From Actinomycetes bacterium (GTDB taxonomy: Bacteria; Actinomycetota; Acidimicrobiia; Acidimicrobiales; Microtrichaceae): 13,279 bases of DNA. The notes beneath the pieces are model-generated. The model was not told the origin of the DNA and did no database searches. It saw nothing but the letters and a program-made list of their open reading frames with translations. Where the stretch lies: the NCBI GenBank assembly GCA_023423475.1, contig JAFAFN010000411.1, positions 1 through 13,279 of the forward strand, read 5' to 3'. The position numbers and the translations under genes were made by a program. Below, piece by piece: positions 1 to 7,556 of this stretch (position 1 is the first letter of the stretch; the number at the start of each line of letters is the position of its first letter).

Positions 1-33
1 GATGGAGGGCGCTGCCGTGCGACGCCCTCCATC
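1..33. terminator. Perfect 11-bp-stem hairpin, probable terminator of the gene left of the window
   Basis: Seen directly: GATGGAGGGCG (1-11) and its exact reverse complement CGCCCTCCATC (23-33) flank an 11-nt loop. No T-run follows, which is common for GC-rich actinobacterial terminators. The stem may continue left of the window. Because it lies upstream of the mrp operon it most likely ends transcription coming from the left. Confidence 0.6.
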
Positions 34-86
34 GTCGCGTCCGGGCCCGGTCCGGTGCCCGGCTCGGATGAGACGTCCCGACGCGG

Positions 87-92
87 TAAGGT
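87..92 (+). promoter_or_regulatory. Candidate -10 element of the mrp operon
   Basis: TAAGGT fits the actinobacterial -10 consensus TANNNT and is the best match between the upstream hairpin and mrpA. A start of transcription near base 99 would leave a leader of about 60 nt with the Shine-Dalgarno sequence GAGGAG at 148-153. No convincing -35 is visible. Inference only. Confidence 0.35.
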
Positions 93-159
93 CGGCCCCT
101 GGTGAGCCGGGAAGCCTGGTCGGCGACGTCGTCGACGCGCCCGTCCCGAGGAGCTCCAT

Positions 160-2550
160 CTGTTCGCCCTGATCCTGGTGTTCGCCGCCATCGCCGCAGT
201 GCTCCCGTGGCTCGCCCGTCGCGTCGGCACGCGGGTGTTCTACGTGGCAGCACTGCCCCCGGCCGCCGCGCTGGTCTGGGCGTTCGCCGGCACCGGCGCG
301 CTCGAACGGGGCGAGGTGATCACGCAGTCGGCGCAGTGGGTCCCGTCGCTCGGCCTCACGCTCGACCTCCGCTTCGACGCCTTCGCCTTCGTGATGCTCC
401 TGCTCGTGGCCGGCGTCGGCGTGCTCGTGTTCTGGTACTCGAGGTCGTACTTCCACGACGGACCGGTCGTCGGTCGATTCGCCGCCACGCTGCTCGCCTT
501 CTCCGGGTCGATGGTCGGCCTGGTGCTGTCGGACAACCTGCTCGTCCTGTTCATGTTCTGGGAGCTGACGTCGATCACGTCGTTCCTCCTGATCGGCACC
601 GAGGACACGAAGACCGCCGCACGGTCCGGGGCGCTGCAGGCGCTGCTGATCACCGGCGCCGGCGGCTTGGCCATGCTCGGTGGCTTCGTCCTGCTCGGAG
701 AGGCAGCAGGGACCTACTCGCTGTCGCAGCTGCTCGCCGACCCGCCGGGTGGGACGGTCGTCAACTGGGCGCTGGTCCTGGTCCTGATCGGCGCGCTGAC
801 GAAGTCGGCCCAGGTCCCGTTCCACTCGTGGTTGCCGCGGGCGATGAACGCCCCGACACCGGTGAGCGCCTACCTGCACTCCGCCACCATGGTGAAGGCA
901 GGTGTGTACCTCGTCGCGAGGTTCTCGCCCGCGTTCGCCGACCACCCGCCGTGGCGTCCGATCGTGGTCACCGTCGGCGTCGCCTCGATGCTCATCGGCG
1001 GCTACCGGGCGTTGCGCCAGACCGACATCAAGCTCGTGCTGGCCTACGGCACGATCAGCCAGCTCGGTCTCATGATGGTGCTGTTCGGCGTCGGCACTCC
1101 CGAGGCGACGTTCGCCGGGGTGACGCTGCTGCTCGCACACGGCATCTTCAAGGCGGCGCTGTTCATGGTCGTCGGTGTGGTCGACCACCAGACCGGAACG
1201 CGTGACCTGCGCCGTCTGGACGGGCTCGGTCGCCGGTGGCCCGTGGTCGCCGCCCTCGCTGCGGTGGTGGGGGCATCGATGGCGGGCCTGCCGCCCCTGC
1301 TCGGCTTCCTCGCGAAGGAAGAGGCACTCGCCTCGCTCGGCGAGACCGGCTTCCGGTGGGGGCCATGGGTGCTCGCCGGCGTGGTCGTCGGGTCGGTGCT
1401 GACCGTCGCGTACTCCGCCAGGTTCGTCTGGGGGACCTTCGGTCCGAGCGAGGGTCACGACAGCTCCGCAGGTGCGCTGATCGGGGCAGATGCTCCCCAT
1501 GCCCGCCGGCGGTTCGTCGCTCCGGTGGCGGTGCTCGCGGTGTTGACGGTCCTCTTCGGTCTGGTGCCGGCCCTGATCGACGGGGTGGTCGCCCGAGCGG
1601 TGACGGCGCTCGACGGCCACCATCCGGAACACCACCTCGCCCTCTGGCACGGCCTGACCCAGGCACTCCTGCTCTCGGCGGTCGCGATCGCAGGTGGTGC
1701 CGCCATGTTCGTCGCACGCGATCGGGTCGCACGGCTCCAGTCCAGGGTCCCGAAGCTGCCGAGCGCACAGGGTGGCTACGAGGGCTCGCTCAAGGGCGCG
1801 TTGCACGGCTCGGACGTGCTCACCGGGGTCGTGCAGAACGGCTCCCTGCCGGTCTACCTGGGGATCATCATCACGGCCGTCCTGGCGGTCCCCGTGGTGC
1901 CGCTGCTCAGCGGGTTCGAGCTGCCGGCCATCGAGTCGTCGCACGTGGCGGCACAGGTCGCGCTCGGCGTGCTGATCGTGGCCTGCGGGCTCGGTGCCGC
2001 ACTCGTCCGCCGTCGGTTCGCTGCGGTGATCCTGCTCGGTGTCGTCGGCTACGGCATGGCGGGGATGTTCTTCGTCCAGGGGGCTCCCGACCTGGCGATC
2101 ACCCAGCTCCTGATCGAGACCCTGAGCGTCGCCATCTTCGTCTTCGTCATCCGTCACCTTCCCGACGAGTTCCCGCGGGTTCGTCTGAGGGGCTCCCAGG
2201 CGCCACGCATCGCGATCGCCGTCGGAGCGGCCGCCGTCACCTTCGCGGTCACCCTCGCGATGGCAGGCGCCAGGTCGGCGCCACCGATCTCGCAGGAGTA
2301 TCTCGAGCGCGCGTACCCCGACGGTGGTGGACACAACGTCGTGAACGTGATCATCGTCGACTTCCGAGGGCTCGACACGATGGGCGAGATCACGGTGCTC
2401 GCCGTCGCGGCCCTCGGCGTCGCCGCCATCGTCGGCGGGGTGAGAGGGGCGCGGTCGCGACCGGACGGTCCTCCTGACGACGCAGCGGCCGCGGCAGCGG
2501 CCGAGCTCCCCGACGGGGCGCACACGTCCACCGCGGTGGAGGAACGATGA
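160..2550 (+). CDS. mrpA: Mrp/Mnh cation:proton antiporter subunit A
   Basis: Largest membrane subunit of the hetero-oligomeric Mrp antiporter, which exports Na+ (or K+) in exchange for H+. About 796 aa, as expected for full-length MrpA. The N-terminal two thirds are NuoL/ND5-like: WELTSITSFLLIG carries the channel glutamate (E135), LTKSAQVPFHSWLP carries K215, and HGIFKAALF carries H327 and K331 (numbered from base 160). The C-terminal part is the MrpA-specific extension, with GAPDLAITQLLIETLS (about 641-656) and VNVIIVDFRGLDTMGEITV (about 728). Start choice: the first ATG/GTG/TTG in frame is GTG 178, but it has no Shine-Dalgarno and would cut the first membrane helix. CTG 160 sits 6 nt after GAGGAG and restores LFALILVFAAIAAVLPWLA as a whole helix. 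First gene of the operon; its TGA overlaps the mrpB ATG. Confidence 0.95.
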   Translation: MFALILVFAAIAAVLPWLARRVGTRVFYVAALPPAAALVWAFAGTGALERGEVITQSAQWVPSLGLTLDLRFDAFAFVMLLLVAGVGVLVFWYSRSYFHDGPVVGRFAATLLAFSGSMVGLVLSDNLLVLFMFWELTSITSFLLIGTEDTKTAARSGALQALLITGAGGLAMLGGFVLLGEAAGTYSLSQLLADPPGGTVVNWALVLVLIGALTKSAQVPFHSWLPRAMNAPTPVSAYLHSATMVKAGVYLVARFSPAFADHPPWRPIVVTVGVASMLIGGYRALRQTDIKLVLAYGTISQLGLMMVLFGVGTPEATFAGVTLLLAHGIFKAALFMVVGVVDHQTGTRDLRRLDGLGRRWPVVAALAAVVGASMAGLPPLLGFLAKEEALASLGETGFRWGPWVLAGVVVGSVLTVAYSARFVWGTFGPSEGHDSSAGALIGADAPHARRRFVAPVAVLAVLTVLFGLVPALIDGVVARAVTALDGHHPEHHLALWHGLTQALLLSAVAIAGGAAMFVARDRVARLQSRVPKLPSAQGGYEGSLKGALHGSDVLTGVVQNGSLPVYLGIIITAVLAVPVVPLLSGFELPAIESSHVAAQVALGVLIVACGLGAALVRRRFAAVILLGVVGYGMAGMFFVQGAPDLAITQLLIETLSVAIFVFVIRHLPDEFPRVRLRGSQAPRIAIAVGAAAVTFAVTLAMAGARSAPPISQEYLERAYPDGGGHNVVNVIIVDFRGLDTMGEITVLAVAALGVAAIVGGVRGARSRPDGPPDDAAAAAAAELPDGAHTSTAVEER

Positions 2551-3047
2551 ACGACCCACGTCGATCGGTGATCCTCGACACCTGCGTACGGGCCGAGTTC
2601 CACACGCTCCTGCTCGTGTCGCTGTACCTGTTGTTCGCAGGACACAACCAGCCCGGCGGCGGATTCGCCGGAGGCCTCGTCGCGTCCTGCGCGTTCTACC
2701 TCCGCTACATCGCGGATGGCGAGCGTGGACTGCGCCAGGTGATCCGAGTCGATCCGCCGGCGGTCATGGGCGTCGGGCTGCTGCTGGCCCTCGGCACCGG
2801 CACCATGCCCCTGCTGCTCGGCGACGCCTTCTTCGAGAGCGCCATCCTCGAGCTCCACCCGCCGCTGCTCGGCACCGTCAAGGTCACCTCGGTGCTGTTC
2901 TTCGACATCGGTGTGTACGTCGTCGTGGTGGGGATGGCGCTGTTCCTCCTCGAGCAGTTCGGCGGCGCGGACGGCTCCGACCCGTTCCCCGAGGAGTCGA
3001 CCGATGCGCCCGACACCGATGCGCCCGACACCGAGGTCGGCGCATGA
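2547..3047 (+). CDS. mrpB: Mrp/Mnh cation:proton antiporter subunit B
   Basis: Small membrane subunit of the Mrp complex, 166 aa with about four membrane helices. The MnhB signature GHNQPGGGFAGGL is at residues 32-44 and FFDIGVYVVVVG at about 118-129. The ATG lies inside the mrpA stop (ATGA overlap), implying translational coupling. The tail after residue 140 is acidic and soluble and contains DAPDT twice, coded by a 15-bp tandem duplication at 3000-3034. This tail is not part of the family core, so the duplication should be tolerated. Assignment is secure from the motifs and operon position. Confidence 0.95.
   Translation: MNDPRRSVILDTCVRAEFHTLLLVSLYLLFAGHNQPGGGFAGGLVASCAFYLRYIADGERGLRQVIRVDPPAVMGVGLLLALGTGTMPLLLGDAFFESAILELHPPLLGTVKVTSVLFFDIGVYVVVVGMALFLLEQFGGADGSDPFPEESTDAPDTDAPDTEVGA
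3000..3034 (+). repeat. 15-bp tandem duplication in the 3' end of mrpB
   Basis: CCGATGCGCCCGACA occurs at 3001-3015 and again, identically, at 3016-3030. The period of 15 holds over 3000-3034. It is in frame and gives DAPDT twice, ending 13 bases before the stop codon of mrpB. Confidence 0.9.
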
Positions 3048-3433
3048 GCATCGTCAGCCTGGCCGTGGCCTCCGCCCTCGTCGGACTCGGGGTCTACCTC
3101 GTGCTGCAGCGGACCCTGACCCGGATCATCGTCGGGCTCGGTCTGCTGGCCAACGCCGCCAACCTGCTGTTGATCATCGCGGGAGGGGCGCCAGGCAACG
3201 CCCCGATCGTCGGTGAGTTCACCGAGGCGGCGCCGCCGACGGACCCCTTGCCGCAGGCGCTCGCGCTCACCGCGATCGTGATCGCGTTCGGCATCACCGC
3301 CTTCCTGCTGTCGCTCGCCTATCGCAGCTGGGTCCTGACCCGCGACGACGAGGTCGAGGACGACATCGAGGATCGTCGCATCGCTGCACTCGGGGGCGAC
3401 GAGCTGCGTCGCTGGTGGAGGAGGGACCGGTGA
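3044..3433 (+). CDS. mrpC: Mrp/Mnh cation:proton antiporter subunit C
   Basis: NuoK-like small membrane subunit, 129 aa, with three helices (about 3-21, 26-47 and 72-94). Diagnostic stretches are LLANAANLLLI (35-45) and DPLPQALALTAIVIAFG (67-83), the second being nearly invariant in MnhC/MrpC. A charged C-terminal tail of about 35 residues (acidic, then LRRWWRRDR) is predicted to lie in the cytoplasm. The start overlaps the mrpB stop by 4 nt (ATGA), and its own end holds the Shine-Dalgarno of mrpD. Confidence 0.95.
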   Translation: MSIVSLAVASALVGLGVYLVLQRTLTRIIVGLGLLANAANLLLIIAGGAPGNAPIVGEFTEAAPPTDPLPQALALTAIVIAFGITAFLLSLAYRSWVLTRDDEVEDDIEDRRIAALGGDELRRWWRRDR

Positions 3434-4941
3434 GCGGGCTCTCGACGAACGTGCTGCTCACCGTGCCGATCGCGGCGCCGCTCGCGGGAGCGGCCGGAGC
3501 GATGATCGCCTATCGCCACCGGGTCGCGCAGCGGGTCATCGCCGTGACCGCGACGACGGTCGCCCTCGCGGCGTCCGTCGCACTGCTGGTGTCGGTCGAC
3601 CGCGACGGCATCGCCGCGATGCAGGCGGGAGCGTGGCCCGCGCCGATCGGCATCACCCTGGTCGCCGACCTGTTCAGCGCGCTCATGCTGGTGGTGAGCC
3701 TGGCGACGGTGCTCGCGGTGCTCGTCTACGCGATCGGGCAGCCCGGGGTGGACAGGAACCAGCCGGTGTTCCATCCCGTGTACCTGGTGCTGACCGCTGG
3801 TGTCTCGCTCGCGTTGACCACCGGCGACCTCTTCAACCTGTTCGAGGCCTACGAGATCACCCTCGCGGCGAGCTACGTGCTCATCACCCTCGGTGCTCGA
3901 CGCGAGCAGATCCGTACGGGCATGACCTACGTCATCATCAACCTGATGGCCTCGACCTTCTTCGTCGTCGCGATCGCATGGATCTACGCGGCGACCGGCA
4001 CGATGAACATGGCGGACCTCTCGGTCAAGGTCGCCGAGCTGCCCCAGCACGTGCAGACGTCCCTGTCGCTCATGTTCCTCCTGGTCTTCGGCATCAAGGC
4101 GGCGATCTTCCCGCTGTTCTTCTGGCTGCCGGACTCCTATCCGACCGCGCGGTCGCCGGTGACCGCGGTCTTCGCCGGGCTGCTGACCAAGGTCGGCGTC
4201 TACTCGATCATCCGCACCCAGACGCTGCTGTTCCCGAGCGATGGCGCGTCGCGGGTCATGCTGGTCATCGCAGGTCTGACGATGGTGGTCGGCGTGCTCG
4301 GCGCCATCGCGCAGAACGACATGAAGCGGATCTTGAGCTTCCACATCGTGAGCCAGATCGGGTACATGGTGCTCGGCCTCGCCCTGTTCACCGTCGCCGG
4401 CGTCGCGGGCGCGGTCATGTTCATCCTCCACCAGATCCCGGTGAAGACGGCCCTGTTCCTCTCCGCCGGGATGGTCGAGGAGAGCGCGGGCTCGACCGCG
4501 CTCGATCGGGTCGGCGGGCTGATCCGTCGGGCCCCGATGACCGCAGCCCTGTTCCTGCTCGCGGCACTCAGCCTGGCGGGCATCCCGCCCCTGTCCGGGT
4601 TCGTCGGGAAGCTCGCGATCGTCGAGGCGGGCGTGGGTGCACGCCAGTACACGATCGTGGCGGTGAGCATCGTGGTGAGCCTCTTCACGCTCTTCTCGAT
4701 GGTGAAGATCTGGAACGGGGTGTTCTGGGGCACCGCCGAGGACCCCACGATCCGCCTCGCGCTGGCCGAACCGGGCGACCGGCTCCCGGCGCCGCGTGCG
4801 ATGACCGCCGCCACGGTGGCGCTGGTCGGCCTCACCCTGGCGATCGCACTCTTCGCCGGGCCGATCTACGAGATGTGCGAACGGGCTGCCGCCGGACTGC
4901 TGGACCCGGCGGAGTACCTCCACACGGTGCTCGCCCGATGA
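3430..4941 (+). CDS. mrpD: Mrp/Mnh cation:proton antiporter subunit D
   Basis: NuoM/NuoN-like proton-channel subunit of the Mrp complex, 503 aa, about 14 membrane helices. The conserved channel residues are visible: FEAYEITLAASYVLI with E142, GIKAAIFPLFFWLP with K223, LLTKVGVYSIIR with K254, FILHQIPVKTALF with H334 and K339, and a late lysine in GFVGKLAIVEAG. Start choice: a longer reading from GTG 3415 is possible, but GTG 3430 forms the GTGA overlap with the mrpC stop, like all other junctions here, and GGAGGAGGG (3417-3425) is well placed before it. The family start is also just ahead of the first helix (LLTVPIAAPLAGAAG). Confidence 0.95.
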   Translation: MSGLSTNVLLTVPIAAPLAGAAGAMIAYRHRVAQRVIAVTATTVALAASVALLVSVDRDGIAAMQAGAWPAPIGITLVADLFSALMLVVSLATVLAVLVYAIGQPGVDRNQPVFHPVYLVLTAGVSLALTTGDLFNLFEAYEITLAASYVLITLGARREQIRTGMTYVIINLMASTFFVVAIAWIYAATGTMNMADLSVKVAELPQHVQTSLSLMFLLVFGIKAAIFPLFFWLPDSYPTARSPVTAVFAGLLTKVGVYSIIRTQTLLFPSDGASRVMLVIAGLTMVVGVLGAIAQNDMKRILSFHIVSQIGYMVLGLALFTVAGVAGAVMFILHQIPVKTALFLSAGMVEESAGSTALDRVGGLIRRAPMTAALFLLAALSLAGIPPLSGFVGKLAIVEAGVGARQYTIVAVSIVVSLFTLFSMVKIWNGVFWGTAEDPTIRLALAEPGDRLPAPRAMTAATVALVGLTLAIALFAGPIYEMCERAAAGLLDPAEYLHTVLAR

Positions 4942-5498
4942 GCCGCACGCTGATCGCCCGTGGCCTGCTCGTGGCATGGCTCACCTTCGTGTGGGTGCTG
5001 CTGTGGGGTGAGCTCTCGTTCGCGAACGTGTCGGCCGGCATCGTGCTCGCCGTGGTGCTGAGCCTGCTGTTCCCCATCGGTCCCGATCGTCAGGTGGGGG
5101 TGCATCCGGTGGCGCTGCTCCGCTACGGCGCGTTCTTCGCCGTCGCCCTCGTCCAGTCGACCTGGGCCGTGGCACGGACGGTGGCGCGACCGCGGTTGGA
5201 GCTCGAGGAAGGGATCGTCGCCGTGCCGTTGCACGTCCACTCGGCGGTCGTGGTGTCGTTCATCGCGAACTCGATCACCCTCACTCCCGGCACGCTCACC
5301 GTCGACGTCCGACCACGCTCCTACGGCATCGACGACGACGCCGGGTCGACCGAGGCGCCGACGCTGTTCGTGCACTGCCTGGTGGTCGGAGATCCCGACG
5401 CGGTCCGAGACGACGTCTGGGAGCTCGAGCGGATCGCGGTGGCCGCGCTCGGCACGCCGGAGGACCGAGCCGCGCTCGCTGCAAGGGGGGACCGTTGA
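4938..5498 (+). CDS. mrpE: Mrp/Mnh cation:proton antiporter subunit E
   Basis: Mrp subunit without a respiratory complex I counterpart, 186 aa. The N-terminus carries close-packed helices (about 8-47 and 59-81), followed by a soluble domain. The MnhE signature NSITLTPGTLTVDV is at 111-124, preceded by VPLHVHSAVVVSFIA. The start is the ATG overlapping the mrpD stop (ATGA). The reading frame is open far upstream inside mrpD, but the arginine-rich composition there shows it is non-coding. MrpE is thought to support complex assembly and activity in other bacteria. Confidence 0.93.
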   Translation: MSRTLIARGLLVAWLTFVWVLLWGELSFANVSAGIVLAVVLSLLFPIGPDRQVGVHPVALLRYGAFFAVALVQSTWAVARTVARPRLELEEGIVAVPLHVHSAVVVSFIANSITLTPGTLTVDVRPRSYGIDDDAGSTEAPTLFVHCLVVGDPDAVRDDVWELERIAVAALGTPEDRAALAARGDR

Positions 5499-5755
5499 TC
5501 GCCGTCACCAACGTCGCGTTCGTGATCCTGGGGCTCGGCGCGGCCGGCGCGCTCTGGCGCCTCCTGACGGGCCCGTCGATCGCCGATCGGGTCGTCGCCG
5601 CGGACCTGCTGCTGACCTTCCTCGTGATGGCCGCCGCAGTGCTCTCGGCGCGCAGCGGTCACGGCCGCTACCTCGAGGCCATGTTGGTGGTCTCGGTCGT
5701 CGGCTTCCTCGGCACCGCGGTGGTGGCCCGCTTCATCGAGGGGAGAGGGGCATGA
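5495..5755 (+). CDS. mrpF: Mrp/Mnh cation:proton antiporter subunit F
   Basis: Small three-helix subunit, 86 aa, typical for MnhF. The conserved loop between the first two helices is visible as LLTGPSIADRVVAADLL (23-39), followed by FLVMAAAVLSARSGHGRYLEAM. It starts with TTG, the only start that gives the family N-terminus. It overlaps the mrpE stop as TTGA and has AAGGGGGG (5483-5490) as a nearby ribosome site. Confidence 0.93.
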   Translation: MIAVTNVAFVILGLGAAGALWRLLTGPSIADRVVAADLLLTFLVMAAAVLSARSGHGRYLEAMLVVSVVGFLGTAVVARFIEGRGA

Positions 5756-6102
5756 GCGTGCTCGACGTGATCGCCGCGGTGCTCATCGTGCTCGGCTGCG
5801 TGCTGGGTGCCCTCGGCGGGCTCGGTGTGATGCGACTCCCCGACGTCTACGGCCGGATGCACGCAGCGACCAAGCCGCCGACGCTGGGGCTGGTGCTGGT
5901 CGCCGTCGGGGCGATGTTGCGGGTCGATTCCGCCGCCGATGTCGCCTTCCTGGTGCTCGTCGTGCTGCTGCAGTTCCTCACTGCACCCGTCGGTGCCCAC
6001 CTGGTCGGTCGTGCTGCGCACGACTCCGGTGGGCTCGAGCACGACGCGACCGTCCGCGACGACCTCGCAGCCCACGACGCACTCACCGAACCCGACGACT
6101 AG
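5752..6102 (+). CDS. mrpG: Mrp/Mnh cation:proton antiporter subunit G
   Basis: Last subunit of the Mrp complex, 116 aa, three helices (about 4-25, 44-57 and 62-83). The MnhG motif GVMRLPDVYGRMHAATK (25-41) followed by TLG is plain. The ATG overlaps the mrpF stop (ATGA). The C-terminal 30 residues are a polar tail rich in Asp and His. It ends 48 bp before the end of the oppositely oriented PAC2 gene, and the space between is filled with 24-bp repeats that probably act as terminator material. Confidence 0.93.
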   Translation: MSVLDVIAAVLIVLGCVLGALGGLGVMRLPDVYGRMHAATKPPTLGLVLVAVGAMLRVDSAADVAFLVLVVLLQFLTAPVGAHLVGRAAHDSGGLEHDATVRDDLAAHDALTEPDD

Positions 6103-6103
6103 G

Positions 6104-6168
6104 ACCCCTGCTCACGCAGGCTGGGTCACCCCTGCTCACGCAGGCTCCATCACCCCTGCTCACGCAGG
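6104..6168. repeat. Three 17-bp direct repeats with 24-bp period between mrpG and the PAC2 gene
   Basis: ACCCCTGCTCACGCAGG is found exactly at 6104-6120, 6128-6144 and 6152-6168. The 7-base spacers are CTGGGTC and CTCCATC. Each copy contains the mini-hairpin CCTGC-TCAC-GCAGG. The third copy is the 3' end of the PAC2 gene on the - strand (codons L-R-E-Q-G-stop). Because the period is a multiple of three, the second copy repeats LREQG-TGA in frame. Most likely two tandem duplications of the gene end; a terminator role for both converging transcripts is possible. Confidence 0.9.
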
Positions 6169-6992
6169 TAGCGCTCCACCTCTTCGACCATGTCGTCGGC
6201 GGACTGCACGGCGACCTCGTCCTGGTCGTGCTGCTCCTCGAGGTGGTGCACGTACTCGGCGGTCGTGTCGTCCTCGTCGACGAGTCGGCTGAGCTCGCGC
6301 TCGTAGTCGGCGGATCGCTCGACGAGTGCGTCCGTCCCGGGATGCGAACCGATGATCGCCCCCGCACGGTCGACGAGCGCGAGCGCTGCCTTCGGCGACG
6401 GCACCGACGACACGTACGCCGGCACCGCGGCCCACAAGGACGCCGAGTCGACCCGGGTGTCGCTGCACTCGGCGTGCAGGACGCCCACGATGCCGGTGGG
6501 GCCCTCGTAGCGCGACGGCTCCATGCCCATGCCCTCGATCAGCTCGCGGTGGTCCGCATTGCCGAACACCGGCGTCGGTCGGGTGTGGGCGACGTCCGCG
6601 AGCAGCGAGCCGAGCGTCAGCACGAGGCGGCAGTTGAGCATCGTCGCGACGTGCAGGACCTGGGCGCAGAACGTCCGCCACTTGAGTTGCGGTTCCACAC
6701 CGCTGAGCAGCACGACACCGCCGGTGCCCTCGGGGCGAGCCCAGCTGAAGGTGTTGGCCGGCCACTTGATGGTTCGGGCCGTGCCGTCCTCGATGCGGAC
6801 CTGCGGACGGGTCGCCGTGAAGTCGTAGAACTCCTCGGGGTCGATCTCGGCGAAGGTCGACGCGGACCATGCGTCGCGGAGGTGTGCGATCGCCGTGGTC
6901 GCCGCATCTCCGGCGTCGTTCCAGCCCTCGAACGCCGCCACCAGGATGGGGCGGTCGCCGGAAGGTCGGTCGGTCCAGCGGAGGTACGACAT
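6150..6992 (-). CDS. PAC2 family protein (proteasome assembly chaperone-like, function unknown)
   Basis: A 280-aa soluble protein of the PAC2 family. Landmarks: FEGWNDAGDAAT (21-32), GVEPQLKWRTF (98-108), HTRPTPVFG (136-144), PTGIVGVLH (165-173) and SLWAAVPAYV (185-194). A very acidic, probably helical tail follows (about 228-280, with EYVHHLEEQHDQDE). In eukaryotes the family helps assemble proteasomes; actinobacterial members are widespread but of unproven function. Start: ATG at 6992, preceded by TACCGT (7005-7000) and 7 bases, so a leaderless transcript is likely. GTG at 7001 is in frame but would overlap this -10. It is divergent from the acetyltransferase gene with a 99-bp gap. The gene end is repeated downstream. 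Confidence 0.88.
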   Translation of the reverse strand: MSYLRWTDRPSGDRPILVAAFEGWNDAGDAATTAIAHLRDAWSASTFAEIDPEEFYDFTATRPQVRIEDGTARTIKWPANTFSWARPEGTGGVVLLSGVEPQLKWRTFCAQVLHVATMLNCRLVLTLGSLLADVAHTRPTPVFGNADHRELIEGMGMEPSRYEGPTGIVGVLHAECSDTRVDSASLWAAVPAYVSSVPSPKAALALVDRAGAIIGSHPGTDALVERSADYERELSRLVDEDDTTAEYVHHLEEQHDQDEVAVQSADDMVEEVERYLREQG

Positions 6993-6999
6993 CGTCGTC

Positions 7000-7005
7000 A
7001 CGGTA
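7000..7005 (-). promoter_or_regulatory. Leaderless -10 element of the PAC2 gene
   Basis: On the - strand TACCGT is followed by 7 bases and then the ATG at 6992. This matches the TANNNT plus 6-7 nt arrangement of leaderless actinobacterial genes and supports the chosen start. No clear -35 was seen. Confidence 0.5.
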
Positions 7006-7079
7006 TCGCCGGGGGCGGCGACCTCCACGGGTGTTGTACGGGCAATCTGGGGCAGCCCGCGACCAGGGGCACCCGGGCC

Positions 7080-7085
7080 TACGAT
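7080..7085 (+). promoter_or_regulatory. Leaderless -10 element of the GNAT gene
   Basis: TACGAT followed by exactly 6 bases and then ATG 7092. No Shine-Dalgarno lies between. The transcript would start at or next to the A of ATG. It lies in the 99-bp divergent region shared with the PAC2 gene. Confidence 0.5.
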
Positions 7086-7091
7086 CACGCC

Positions 7092-7541
7092 ATGATCAGG
7101 GTCGAAGAATGCAACGAGGTGACCGACGAGCTCGTCGCCGCCATGGCGGCGCTGGTGCCACAGCTGTCGTCGTCCTCGCCGCCGCCGAGCGCCGAACAGC
7201 TGATGGAGATCGTCGAGTCCGGATCGACCCACCTGCTCGTGGCCGTCGACGACGTCGATGGCGGGCCTGACGGCGGAACCATCGTCGGGTCGATGACCCT
7301 GGTCGTGTTCCGCATCCCGACCGGGTTGCGCGCCTGGATCGAGGACGTCGTGGTCGATGGGGACGCCCGGGGCAAGGGGGTCGGCGAAGCGCTGAACCGT
7401 GCGGCACTCGAGATCGCCGATCGCCTCGGGGCGAAGTCGGTCGACCTGACGTCGCGTCCCTCGCGAGAGGCCGCCAACCGCCTGTACCGGCGCCTCGGCT
7501 TCGTGCAGCGGGACACCAACGTCTACCGCTACGGCGGCTGA
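7092..7541 (+). CDS. GNAT family N-acetyltransferase
   Basis: A 149-aa single-domain enzyme that would transfer an acetyl group from acetyl-CoA to an amine of an unknown substrate. The fold signature is clear: a beta strand with VVVDGDARGKGVGEALNRAA, where RGKGVG (93-98) is the pyrophosphate-binding loop, then VDLTSRPSREAANRLYRRLGFVQRDTNVYRY (117-147), the usual end of the domain. An insertion rich in Ser and Pro lies at 26-33. The frame stays open far upstream, but only from ATG 7092 does the protein resemble the family; this ATG also lies 6 bases after a -10. It is 15 bp upstream of the acyltransferase gene, probably co-transcribed. Substrate unknown. Confidence 0.88.
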   Translation: MIRVEECNEVTDELVAAMAALVPQLSSSSPPPSAEQLMEIVESGSTHLLVAVDDVDGGPDGGTIVGSMTLVVFRIPTGLRAWIEDVVVDGDARGKGVGEALNRAALEIADRLGAKSVDLTSRPSREAANRLYRRLGFVQRDTNVYRYGG

Positions 7542-7556
7542 CCGTCGGAGGCCCAC

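Noticed and set aside
102..1205. A 367-codon + strand open reading from GTG 102, placed 9 bases after a TAAGGT hexamer
   Set aside because: It is the out-of-frame shadow of mrpA: very rich in Arg, Pro and Gly, without any domain, while the overlapping frame gives perfect MrpA.
3319..4977. A 552-codon open reading on the - strand opposite mrpD
   Set aside because: Composition dominated by His, Arg, Asp and Gln is typical for the antisense of GC-rich membrane-protein genes; no motif is recognisable and mrpD is certain.
6104..6168. Regularly spaced repeats resembling a small CRISPR array
   Set aside because: Repeats of 17 bp with 7-bp spacers are far too short, and one copy is the coding end of the PAC2 gene. 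No cas genes nearby.
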